A DNA stretch of 64,000 bases, from positions 613,104 to 677,103 of the forward strand of contig CAVOKQ010000012.1 in NCBI GenBank assembly GCA_963696545.1, given 5' to 3'. The position numbers and the translations under genes were made by a program. The stretch comes from RPQJ01 sp963696545 (lineage in GTDB: Bacteria; Pseudomonadota; Gammaproteobacteria; Steroidobacterales; Steroidobacteraceae). This document shows positions 34,106 through 42,101 of this stretch, one piece after another. The stretch's first letter is position 1, and every line of letters starts with the position of its first letter. A model generated the notes under the pieces. That model did no database searches and had not been told where the DNA came from. It saw only the letters and a program-made list of their open reading frames with translations.

Positions 34106-34735
34106 ATGCCGACACGCCTGACGAACCTGATGCTCGAGACGGCAACGCATGCGCTCGCCGATCGCGACCGCGATCTCGCGCGCATCGTGCAGCTGCATGG
34201 CGTGCCCCCGATGTGGGGACGGCCGACCGGGTTCGCGACACTGGTGTGGATCATCCTCGAGCAGCAGGTCTCGATCGCCGCCGCCAGGACGATGTTCCGC
34301 CGTCTCGGCGCCCGGCTTGGTGGACGGGTCACGCCCGAGGGCGTACTGCGAACCGGCGTCGACGGGCTGCGCGCGATGGGGCTCACGCGACAGAAGGCCC
34401 GCTACTGCTGCGAGCTCGCCACGCGCGTGGTACATGGAACGCTCGATCTTGGCATGGTGAGTCGCTTGCCCGAGCCGCGCGCGAGGCAGGCGCTGCTCGA
34501 GGTTCCCGGAATCGGCCACTGGAGCGTCGACATCTATTTCCTGATGGCGCTCAGGCGGCCCGACGTCTGGCCGCGCGGCGACCTTGCACTCGCGGTTGCG
34601 ATGCGAGACGTAAAGCGTTTGCACGCCGTGCCGGGCAGCGAGCGGCAGGGCCACATCGCCGCGCGGTGGGCGCCCTGGCGATCGGTCGCCGCGAGGATTC
34701 TCTGGGCGCACTACCTCGCGCGCGACACGCGATAG
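34106..34735 (+). CDS. DNA-3-methyladenine glycosylase, AlkA-type HhH-GPD
   Basis: A 209-residue helix-hairpin-helix glycosylase removing alkylated bases. The HhH motif is LLEVPGIGHWSVDIYFL, with the catalytic Asp about 20 residues later in WPRGDLALAVA; LEQQVSIAAARTMFRRL is the usual helix. It lacks the N-terminal domain of E. coli AlkA, like the shorter bacterial forms. ATG at 34106 follows TACCAT by seven bases with no ribosome site, so the transcript may be leaderless; an in-frame GTG at 34085 is the alternative. The 3' end overlaps the convergent dehydrogenase gene by 25 bases. Confidence 0.87.
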   Translation: MPTRLTNLMLETATHALADRDRDLARIVQLHGVPPMWGRPTGFATLVWIILEQQVSIAAARTMFRRLGARLGGRVTPEGVLRTGVDGLRAMGLTRQKARYCCELATRVVHGTLDLGMVSRLPEPRARQALLEVPGIGHWSVDIYFLMALRRPDVWPRGDLALAVAMRDVKRLHAVPGSERQGHIAARWAPWRSVAARILWAHYLARDTR

Positions 34736-35922
34736 ATCGCGCCACCGTAGTCGTCCGAAATGTATACGGCGCCGTCCGGCCCTTCGGTCACACCGGCAGG
34801 TCGCCCGATCGTGGCGTCCGCGGTGAGGAAGCCGGTGAGGAAATCGCGCTCCTCGATGCTTCCGTCGTCGCGCCAGTGCAGCGAGACGACCTTGTAGCCG
34901 TCGGGTTTCGTGCGGTTCCAGGATCCGTGCAGCGCCACGACCGCGGCCCGTTCGTAACCGGGCGGCCGCCCCGATGCGCGCAGGAAGGCGATGCCGAGCG
35001 GCGCGTTGTGCGCGCGGAAGCCGTGCACCGGCGCGCGCGCCTGCGGCAGCAGCGCTTCGTGCCCCGGGCCGAGGTCCGGGTCGAGCACGTTCGATCCGTT
35101 GAAGTACGGCCAGCCATAGAAGCCGCCGCGCTCGACGCGATTCAACTCATCCGGCGGGAACTCGTCGCCCAGCAGGTCGCGCGCGTTGTCCGTTGCATAC
35201 AGCGCGCCATCCCACGGGGCCCAGTCGAAGCCGACGCTGTTGCGAAGCCCCGTCGCAAGGATCGTGCCGTTCGACCCGTCGGGCGCGAACACCATCATCG
35301 TGGCGCGGCGCCGATCCTTCTCCTCGCACACGTTGCAGGTGGATCCCTGCGACAGGTAGAGCTGGCCGTCTGGTCCGAACCCGATCGTGCGCGTGTAGTG
35401 ATTGCCGTCGCCGGTGAGGCCGGTGATGAAGCGTTCGTAGCGGCCGCTCGTCTGGCCCGTCTGCTCGTCGAAGCGGATGCGCCCGACGGCGGTGGTCTCG
35501 GCGACATAGAGCCAGCCGTCGCGCATCTCGAGCCCATGCGGGCGTTCGAGTCCGGACAGCAGCACGCGCTTGCCATCTGCGCGGCCGTCACCGTTGCGGT
35601 CGCGCTCGAGCAGCACGACCTCGTCGGCCCGAGTGCGCGAGACGACCAGGTCGCCGGCGGAAGTGAAACGCATCCATCTTGCGAGCGGCACGTCGCCGGC
35701 ATACAGGCCCACCTCGAAGCCGTCTGCCGCCTTCAGCCTGCTCGCGATGACGTTTTCGGCTGGAGTATCGACGCCACGCCCGAGCATGTAGTCGATCAGT
35801 ACCCGTGCGTTACCGACCGGTGCGAGCCCGAGCCAGGACGCGAGCACGATCGCAGCGACGGCGAGCACCAGCAGGACAACGACACCGAGCAACAGGCGCT
35901 TCAGGGTTTTCATCGTGAACAT
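34711..35922 (-). CDS. PQQ-type sugar dehydrogenase (GSDH/sorbosone dehydrogenase family)
   Basis: A 403-residue beta-propeller protein with an N-terminal signal anchor (about residues 4-34). Family motifs: GLERPHGLEMRDGWLYVAET, then RTIGFGPDGQLYLSQG with the catalytic His region just before, and NELNRVE-like ELNRVERGGFYGWPYFNG. A calcium-type DRNGDGRADG loop is near residue 112. It also has a CNVC pair near 199-202, which many relatives share and which could bind metal or form a disulfide. Probable periplasmic oxidation of an aldose-type substrate using PQQ; no PQQ synthesis gene is in the window, so cofactor supply and substrate are unknown. Confidence 0.82.
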   Translation of the reverse strand: MFTMKTLKRLLLGVVVLLVLAVAAIVLASWLGLAPVGNARVLIDYMLGRGVDTPAENVIASRLKAADGFEVGLYAGDVPLARWMRFTSAGDLVVSRTRADEVVLLERDRNGDGRADGKRVLLSGLERPHGLEMRDGWLYVAETTAVGRIRFDEQTGQTSGRYERFITGLTGDGNHYTRTIGFGPDGQLYLSQGSTCNVCEEKDRRRATMMVFAPDGSNGTILATGLRNSVGFDWAPWDGALYATDNARDLLGDEFPPDELNRVERGGFYGWPYFNGSNVLDPDLGPGHEALLPQARAPVHGFRAHNAPLGIAFLRASGRPPGYERAAVVALHGSWNRTKPDGYKVVSLHWRDDGSIEERDFLTGFLTADATIGRPAGVTEGPDGAVYISDDYGGAIYRVSRAR

Positions 35923-36067
35923 GCCACCAGAACGAATACCCCACCGATACTAGCAGCGCAGGTGCGACGCCTTGGGGTTTCGCAGGTGGCGTGCCTGTGG
36001 ATTTCCGGCGGCGGTTACAATTGGCGGCGTGCGGGACGACGGGCCCGCGTCAACGAGGCTGGCTGGG

Positions 36068-36550
36068 ATGAGAGTGCTGTTCGTCTGCATGGGCAATATC
36101 TGCAGGTCGCCGACTGCCGAAGGCGTCTTCCGCAAGTTCGTCGAGCAACGTGCGCCGACGCTCCAGATCGAGATCGACTCCGCCGGGACGCACGACTATC
36201 ACGTCGGGGAGGCACCGGACCGGCGCGCGGTCGCAGCCGCCGCAAGGCGCGGCATCGACCTCGGCAGCCTCAGGGCGCGCATGGTCGAGGAAGAGGACTT
36301 CGAGCGCTTCGACTTCGTGATCGCGATGGACCGGCTCAATCGCGAGATCCTGCTCGATCGCAGCCCGGAGGAGTTCCGCGACCGCGTGCGGCTGATGATG
36401 GAGTTCGCGTCGGTCGCGGATGTCGAGGACGTTCCGGACCCGTATTACGGAGGTCCGGTCGGATTCGAGCGCGTGCTCGACCTCGTCGAAGAGGCCTCGA
36501 TTGGCCTCCTCGACGAGGTGCTTGCTCGCTCTGCCGCGACGCGCCGCTAG
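36068..36550 (+). CDS. low molecular weight protein-tyrosine phosphatase
   Basis: A 160-residue phosphatase with the P-loop CMGNICRS at residues 7-14 and the general-acid loop VPDPYYGG near 121. ATG 36068 puts the P-loop at the usual distance from the start; the open frame extends upstream without similarity. No Wzc-type kinase or capsule gene is nearby, so the substrate is open. A TACAAT at about 36015 may be a -10 box. Convergent with rne. Confidence 0.93.
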   Translation: MRVLFVCMGNICRSPTAEGVFRKFVEQRAPTLQIEIDSAGTHDYHVGEAPDRRAVAAAARRGIDLGSLRARMVEEEDFERFDFVIAMDRLNREILLDRSPEEFRDRVRLMMEFASVADVEDVPDPYYGGPVGFERVLDLVEEASIGLLDEVLARSAATRR

Positions 36551-36566
36551 GCGGGCCCGCTGCGAC

Positions 36567-39275
36567 TTACGGCTCGTTGCGCGGCCCGGCGCGAGTGGCG
36601 TCGCTCGGCGGCAGCGGCGTCCACTCCTGTACCTCGTGCGGCGGCCGTGCGATGGGCAGCGCCGCCGGGGCGGGCGGTGGCGGGGCGGCCGCAGGAGCCG
36701 GGGAAGGCGCGGTCGCGGCAGGGCGCTCGATCGCGCGCTCCGGAACCCGCTCGAAATCGAACGCGCCGGGAACGGGCGGGGGCGCCTCGAACGCTGGCGT
36801 CGGCCTGGGCGGCTGTGCCGCAGCTTCAGACGGGTTGACAGCAGGAGCCCAGGCCGGGGCTGCAGGGCGGGAGGCGTCAGGAGTCTCACCACCCTCGACC
36901 GGTGCGCCTTCTGCGCGCTGCTCGCCACCAAACGACTCGCCAGGCTCACGCCGACGGCGGCGGCCACCACGACGTGACCGGCGTCCGGTGCGTTCGCCAC
37001 GCTCGCCTTCGATACGCTCCGGCTGATCCGTACGCTGGCCTTCGGTCTGCTGCCCGGCGGAGTCCGTTCGCGGAGGCTGTGCCGTCGCCTGCTGATCGAG
37101 ACGCGGCTGTTCCACGCGTTGCTGCTGCTCGGGACGAGGCTGTTCGCTGCGCGGCTGCTGCTGGTTACGCTGCTGGCCCTCCGGGCGCCGCTCGCGCTGG
37201 CCGCCCTGTGCCTGCTGCTGGTCCGGCCGGCGGCCGCGCTCGCCGCGCTGCTCGCCTCGCTGCTCGGTCCGCTGCTCCGCGCGCGGCTCGTCCCGCTTCT
37301 CAGGGCGCCGGTCGCCGTCCTTGCGCTCCGGACGACGATCACCATCGCGTCCGCGCTCCGCACGCTTGTCGTCGCGGCCGCGTTCGGCACCACCGCGTCC
37401 ATCGCGGCGGACATCTCGGCCACCGCGGCGATCGTCACGATCGCGAGAACGGTTGCGGTCACGATCCCCGCCGCGTTCGCGCTCGGGGCGGTCGGTGGCG
37501 GCAGGAGCCGCCTGCGGTTCGGGCGCACGCTTGTCGCCGACGAGCCAGTGCCAGAGGCGCACGAACACGCCGTCGCGCGGGCCGTACTGCTGCACGACGA
37601 CCGGGGCGGCCACGACCGGCGGAGCCGCAACAACGACCGGCTCGGGCGCCGGCGGCGGGGCCGGCGTGCTCGGAATCACCGTGGTCACGGCCGGGACCGG
37701 CGGAGGAGGTGCCTTTTCCTCGGCGGCGATCGCTTCGAGGTCCACCTGCGGCTGCACGGCCATCTGGTGGCTGATCACCGCGAACTCGGGCAGGTCGGCC
37801 TCGTCGTCGCGCACGCGGCGCAGTTCATAAGCCGGCGTCTCGAGGTAGCGGTTCGGCACGAGGATCACGTCGACCTCGCTGCGAGCCTCGATGCTGTGCA
37901 GCCACTCGCGCTTCTCGTTCATCAGGTACGTGGCCACGTCGACCGGCAGCTGCGCGATCACCTTCGACGTGCGGTCCTTGCGCGCTTCCTCGCCGATCAG
38001 GCGCAGGATCGCGAGCGCAAGCGACTCGACGCTGCGGATCACGCCCATGCCGTTGCAGCGCGGGCAGACGATGTTGGTCGACTCGCTGATCGATGGCCGC
38101 AGCCGCTGGCGCGACATCTCGAGCAGCCCGAAGCGCGAAATGCGGCCGATCTGGATGCGGGCGCGGTCCTGCTTCACCGCGTCGCGCAGCCGGTCTTCGA
38201 CGGCTCGCTGGTTCTTGGTCGACTCCATGTCGATGAAGTCGATGACGATCAGGCCGCCCACGTCGCGCAGCCTGAGCTGCCGGGCGATCTCGTCGGCCGC
38301 CTCGAGGTTCGTGTTGCAGGCGGTCGTCTCGATGTCGGTGCCGCGCGTGCTGCGCGCCGAGTTGATGTCGATCGACACCAGCGCCTCGGTGTGGTCGATC
38401 ACGATGCTGCCGCCCGAGGGCAGCGTCACCTTGTGCGAATACGCCGACTCGATCTGGCTCTCGATCTGGTAGCGCGTGAAGACCGGGACGTGGTCGTCGT
38501 AGTACTTGAGCTTGCGCAGGTTGCCCGGCATGAAGCGCTGCATGTAGTCCTGCGCTTCCGCGTAGATCTCCTGCTTGTCGATCAGGATCTCGCCGATGTC
38601 GTCCGACAGGTAGTCGCGCAGCGCCCGGAGGATCGCCTTCGACTCCTGGTAGATCAGGAACGGCGCGGGGCGGCCCTCGGAGGCCTGCTTGATCGCGTTC
38701 CAGATGTCGACGAGGTTGTTCAGGTCCCACTGCAGCTCTTCGGGCGTGCGGCCCACGCCGGCAGTGCGCACGATCGCGCCCATGCCGTCGGGGATCTGCA
38801 GGTTGTCCATCGCCTCGCGCAGCTGGTCGCGGTCGTCGCCCTCGATCCGGCGCGAGACGCCGCCGGCGCGGGGGTTGTTGGGCATCAGCACCAGGAACCG
38901 CCCGGCCAGGCTCACGAACGTCGTGAGCGCCGCGCCCTTGTTGCCGCGCTCTTCCTTCTCGACCTGGACGATGATGTCCTGGCCTTCCTGGATCAGGTCG
39001 CGAATGCCGGGACGGCCGCCACCTTCGCCTTCCTGCGGCTTGAAGAACTCCCGGGAGATTTCCTTCAGCGGCAGGAAGCCATGCCGTTCGGCGCCATAGT
39101 CGATGAACGCGGCTTCGAGGCTGGGCTCTACCCGGGTGATCCGGCCCTTGTAGACGTTGGCCTTCTTGGTTTCCCTGGACGGGATTTCGATATCGAGGTC
39201 ATAGATCCGCTGGCCATCGACCAGCGCTACACGCAACTCCTCTTCCTGGGTTGCGTTGACGAGCATTCTCTTCAT
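36567..39275 (-). CDS. rne: ribonuclease E
   Basis: A 902-residue essential endoribonuclease, the scaffold of the RNA degradosome and a tRNA/rRNA processing enzyme. The N-terminal catalytic half shows an S1 domain (about 35-125), the DNase I-like subdomain with metal-binding Asp residues in VSIDINSARST and VIDFIDM, and the zinc-link CPRCNGMGV. From about residue 590 the protein is low-complexity: runs rich in Arg/Asp/Glu, then Gln/Arg, then Pro/Ala, fitting a disordered RNA-binding tail. ATG 39275 has GAGGA upstream; a TTG at 39287 is in frame. A long antisense open frame over this gene is a composition shadow. Confidence 0.96.
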   Translation of the reverse strand: MKRMLVNATQEEELRVALVDGQRIYDLDIEIPSRETKKANVYKGRITRVEPSLEAAFIDYGAERHGFLPLKEISREFFKPQEGEGGGRPGIRDLIQEGQDIIVQVEKEERGNKGAALTTFVSLAGRFLVLMPNNPRAGGVSRRIEGDDRDQLREAMDNLQIPDGMGAIVRTAGVGRTPEELQWDLNNLVDIWNAIKQASEGRPAPFLIYQESKAILRALRDYLSDDIGEILIDKQEIYAEAQDYMQRFMPGNLRKLKYYDDHVPVFTRYQIESQIESAYSHKVTLPSGGSIVIDHTEALVSIDINSARSTRGTDIETTACNTNLEAADEIARQLRLRDVGGLIVIDFIDMESTKNQRAVEDRLRDAVKQDRARIQIGRISRFGLLEMSRQRLRPSISESTNIVCPRCNGMGVIRSVESLALAILRLIGEEARKDRTSKVIAQLPVDVATYLMNEKREWLHSIEARSEVDVILVPNRYLETPAYELRRVRDDEADLPEFAVISHQMAVQPQVDLEAIAAEEKAPPPPVPAVTTVIPSTPAPPPAPEPVVVAAPPVVAAPVVVQQYGPRDGVFVRLWHWLVGDKRAPEPQAAPAATDRPERERGGDRDRNRSRDRDDRRGGRDVRRDGRGGAERGRDDKRAERGRDGDRRPERKDGDRRPEKRDEPRAEQRTEQRGEQRGERGRRPDQQQAQGGQRERRPEGQQRNQQQPRSEQPRPEQQQRVEQPRLDQQATAQPPRTDSAGQQTEGQRTDQPERIEGERGERTGRRSRRGGRRRRREPGESFGGEQRAEGAPVEGGETPDASRPAAPAWAPAVNPSEAAAQPPRPTPAFEAPPPVPGAFDFERVPERAIERPAATAPSPAPAAAPPPPAPAALPIARPPHEVQEWTPLPPSDATRAGPRNEP

Positions 39276-39665
39276 CGGTCCTCGCAATAAACGAGTTGGG
39301 GACCGTGAACGCCCGGACGGGTGGTGCCGTGGCCTTGCGGAGAGGTCTGGCAGCGGCCTGTTGTATTGTCATGCGGCTGTCATTTGTGGCGCCTGCTCGG
39401 ACTAGTCGAGCGTGCGTTGGACCGAATCCTGGTTGTCTGGCATCGAGCCCGCCGGTGATCGCGTCGGCCCGCCGCCCGCCGGGGCTGCGGCGCCTGCGCG
39501 TGTTCACGGCAGTGCGATGGTCTGACGTATCAGAACCAACTAAGATGCGCGCGCCGCAGGCCCGGAGGCCCGTGGTCGTCACGCGGAATCGGCGCTCGTC
39601 CGGCCGCAATTGCGGTCCGACAGCGCTTCTGTGGCGGACTCTAACAAGCGAAGGTCGCAAAATCA
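39276..39665. other. rne-rluC divergent intergenic region
   Basis: About 390 bases without a supported gene, expected to hold the rne leader and promoters for both genes. In E. coli the rne leader is long and mediates autoregulation; the space here would allow the same. A small palindrome, TCTGA-CGTA-TCAGA, lies at 39521-39534. I could not find a full promoter pair with confidence. Confidence 0.5.
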
Positions 39666-40718
39666 ATGGCTTACGTTAAGCCGGACGCGGAAGGCGAGGC
39701 GCAGGGCAGTGCGACGGGCGGCGGCGTCCAATATGTCGACGCCAGCGAGGGCGACGACGGGCAGCGGCTCGACAATTTCCTGCTGCGGGTGCTGAAGGGT
39801 GTACCGCGAACCCACATCTATCGCCTGCTGCGCAAGGGCGAGGTCAGGGTCAACAGCAAACGGGCCAAGCCGGACCAGCGCGTGGCAGCCGGCGATCGCA
39901 TTCGCCTGCCGCCGGTGCGCAGGCCCGAGCCCGGCGCGGGCGCTGCAACCCGTGGCCCCAGCCAGTCGCTGCAGGACCTGCTGACCGCCGCGATCATCTA
40001 CGAGGACAACGACCTGCTGGTGCTGAACAAGCCGGCGGGCATCGCGGTGCATGGCGGCAGCGGCATGTCGCACGGCGTCATCGAGGCCTTGCGGGCAGCC
40101 CGTCCCGACCTGAAGGAGCTCGACCTGGTGCATCGGCTCGACCGCGAGACGAGCGGCTGCCTGATCGTCGCGAAGCGCCGGTCGGCGTTGCGCGACCTGC
40201 ACGCCCAGCTGCGCGAAGGCACGACGGAGAAGCTCTACCTGGCGCTGGTTTGCGGCAAGTGGGACCTGGGCCACAAGCGCATCGAGCTGGCGCTCGCGAC
40301 CGGCGAGCGGCGTGGCGGCGAGCGCCACGTCGCGGTGCGCGGCCACGGCCAGATGGCGGTGAGCACGTTCCGGCCGGTGCAGTTCTTCAGCAACGTGGCG
40401 ACGCTGGTCGAGGTGGCAATCGATACCGGCAAGACGCACCAGATCCGGGTGCATGCGTCATACGCCGGGCATCCGGTCGCGGGCGACGACAAGTACGGTG
40501 ACCGCGAGAAGAACGCCCAACTGCGGCAGTACGGGCTCAACCGGATGTTCCTGCACGCGGCCTCGATCGGCGTGAACAGGCCGGGAACGCACGAGCCGCT
40601 GCACGTGAGCGCGCCGCTCAGCGAGGACCTGCGGACAGTCCTCGACGCGCTGGTCAAGGCACCGCGATCCCCGCGCGCCGCAGCGCGTGCGAAAGCCAGA
40701 TCAAGGGCAGCCCGGTAA
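39666..40718 (+). CDS. rluC: 23S rRNA pseudouridine(955/2504/2580) synthase
   Basis: A 350-residue RluA-family enzyme. The S4 domain is at about 35-90 (GQRLDNFLLRVLKGVPRTHI) and the catalytic Asp in VHRLDRETSGCLIV near 160; HQIRVHASYAGHPVAGDDKYG is also diagnostic. The location divergent from rne and before maf matches RluC of gammaproteobacteria. The Arg/Ala-rich C-terminal 20 codons overlap the 3' end of the convergent maf gene by 65 bases, so this tail may be an extension peculiar to this lineage. Confidence 0.94.
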   Translation: MAYVKPDAEGEAQGSATGGGVQYVDASEGDDGQRLDNFLLRVLKGVPRTHIYRLLRKGEVRVNSKRAKPDQRVAAGDRIRLPPVRRPEPGAGAATRGPSQSLQDLLTAAIIYEDNDLLVLNKPAGIAVHGGSGMSHGVIEALRAARPDLKELDLVHRLDRETSGCLIVAKRRSALRDLHAQLREGTTEKLYLALVCGKWDLGHKRIELALATGERRGGERHVAVRGHGQMAVSTFRPVQFFSNVATLVEVAIDTGKTHQIRVHASYAGHPVAGDDKYGDREKNAQLRQYGLNRMFLHAASIGVNRPGTHEPLHVSAPLSEDLRTVLDALVKAPRSPRAAARAKARSRAAR

Positions 40719-41244
40719 GGCCGGTCGGGTCGCCGGACTCGACGCGCTCGAACAGCGTGACGCCGAGTGACTCGGCCTTGAAGCCACCCGCGCAGTCGAT
40801 CGGATGGTCGGCGGCAACGTAACGCTCGATCTCGGGTCGCGACAGCCGGCGGAACCTGACGACCGTGCGATCGACGTGTGACTCGGCGGTACCCGCCGGG
40901 CCATTGACGACGTGCACCGCCGTGAGGAACTCGACCTCGTGCCCGGACGAGCGCTCGAGTTGCTCGATGCACCGCTCGACGCTGCCGGGCTTGCCGAGGC
41001 GATCGGGGCCACGCACTGCAACCTGGTCGGAGCCGATCACTACGCTGTCGGGGTGGTGCGCAGCCACGGCTTGGGCCTTGAGCCGCGCCAGGCGTTGCGA
41101 CAGCTCCTGCGCCGACTCACCTGGCAGCGGGGATTCGTCGGTGCCCGGTGCCACGCATTCGAACGGCAGGCCGAGCCGTTCGAGCAGCGCGCGGCGGTAC
41201 GGAGAGGTCGAGGCAAGGACGAGCCTTGGGCGGGAAACGCTCAC
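40654..41244 (-). CDS. maf: Maf family nucleotide pyrophosphatase (YceF-like)
   Basis: A 196-residue house-cleaning nucleotide pyrophosphatase. N-terminal LVLASTSPYRRALLERLGLPF is the hallmark; VVIGSDQVAV and DPTGLTGLPL are conserved. The signature pattern (SDQV rather than ADT) fits the YceF subfamily, known to act on modified GTP such as 7-methyl-GTP. It sits between rluC and yceD as in E. coli, but here on the strand opposite to both. Confidence 0.92.
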   Translation of the reverse strand: MSVSRPRLVLASTSPYRRALLERLGLPFECVAPGTDESPLPGESAQELSQRLARLKAQAVAAHHPDSVVIGSDQVAVRGPDRLGKPGSVERCIEQLERSSGHEVEFLTAVHVVNGPAGTAESHVDRTVVRFRRLSRPEIERYVAADHPIDCAGGFKAESLGVTLFERVESGDPTGLTGLPLIWLSHALRRAGIAVP

Positions 41245-41303
41245 GCAGCGGACTCCGTCGCGCCTGGATCCTTGAAAAACAAGGGTTTAAGCTCGAATTC
41301 GTT

Positions 41304-41332
41304 TTGACACCGGGGAGGGGCCTCACTATTAT
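41304..41332 (+). promoter_or_regulatory. sigma-70 promoter for yceD-rpmF-plsX
   Basis: A perfect TTGACA at 41304-41309 and TATTAT at 41327-41332 are separated by exactly 17 bases, the best promoter in the window. Transcription would start around 41339-41341, right at or just before the yceD ATG at 41342, which implies a leaderless or nearly leaderless message. No ribosome-binding site precedes that ATG. Confidence 0.8.
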
Positions 41333-41341
41333 ACGCGCCCC

Positions 41342-41863
41342 ATGCCTGCCGCCCGGTCCGATCTCGTCAATGCAGTCGAGCTGGCCGGCCGTGCCGCCGC
41401 GCTCGAGCGTAGCCTCGTGCGCGACCAGCTGCCACGGCTCCTCGAAGCCGGTGCGCTCGAGGGCACGTGGGCCGATGCGAAACTTGCGTTCGGCAGGTTC
41501 GAGGGACGGACGACCGTCGAGTTGAGCGTCGAAGGCAGCGTGGTGCTGCCGTGCCAGCGGTGCCTTCGCCCGTGCGCAAGCCCGATGTCCGAGACGGCGC
41601 TGCTGATGGTAGTGGCGGACGAGATGGATGACGTCCCCGGAGGTTACGACCCGGTCGTCGGCGATGCCGAACGACTGTCCGTGACCGACGTCATCGAGGA
41701 ACAGTTGCTGCTCGGCATGCCGCTGGTGCCGTTGCACGAGGATGAAGCCGATTGCGGCGAGACGGCCGCGGCGGATGACATCGTCGAACCTGGTTCGGCG
41801 GTGGCAGACACACAGAGACCCTTTGCGAACCTGCGGGACCTGCTCGACAAGGGCGAGCGCTGA
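41342..41863 (+). CDS. YceD/DUF177 family protein
   Basis: A 173-residue protein with the DUF177 core: a Cys pair in LPCQRCLRPC (near residues 69-75), then an acidic C-terminal region with DEADCGE. In bacteria and plastids members of this family, encoded just before rpmF, affect 23S rRNA accumulation. It is followed by rpmF after 21 bases. The strong promoter directly before its ATG suggests this is the first gene of the yceD-rpmF-plsX operon. Confidence 0.88.
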   Translation: MPAARSDLVNAVELAGRAAALERSLVRDQLPRLLEAGALEGTWADAKLAFGRFEGRTTVELSVEGSVVLPCQRCLRPCASPMSETALLMVVADEMDDVPGGYDPVVGDAERLSVTDVIEEQLLLGMPLVPLHEDEADCGETAAADDIVEPGSAVADTQRPFANLRDLLDKGER

Positions 41864-41884
41864 CCCGCGACAGGAGAGAAGATC

Positions 41885-42079
41885 ATGGCAGTCCAGAAAA
41901 GCCGAGTGTCGCCGTCGAAGCGTGGCATGCGCCGCGCGCACGATGGTCTTGCGAAGCCCGCGCTCTCGATCGACCGCACCAGCGGCGAGACGCACCTGCG
42001 TCACCGCATCACGCCCGACGGTTTCTACCGCGGCAAGAAGGTGATCGAGAAGCCGGTGGCCGAGGAAGGCCAGGAGTAA
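41885..42079 (+). CDS. rpmF: 50S ribosomal protein L32
   Basis: A 64-residue ribosomal protein beginning MAVQKSRVSPSKRGMRRAHD, the L32 signature. It has no zinc-binding Cys residues, so it is the zinc-independent form. A good ribosome site, AGGAGAGAAG, precedes the ATG. The order yceD-rpmF-plsX is conserved across gammaproteobacteria. Confidence 0.98.
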   Translation: MAVQKSRVSPSKRGMRRAHDGLAKPALSIDRTSGETHLRHRITPDGFYRGKKVIEKPVAEEGQE

Positions 42080-42101
42080 TCCGGGCCCGCTGCGCCCGCG
42101 C

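Noticed and set aside
37119..39290. A 723-codon plus-strand open frame opposite rne
   Set aside because: Antisense shadow of the strongly conserved RNase E gene, with no recognisable motif.
39521..39534. TCTGA-CGTA-TCAGA palindrome before rluC as an operator
   Set aside because: Arms of only five bases occur by chance often; no regulator or promoter overlap supports it.
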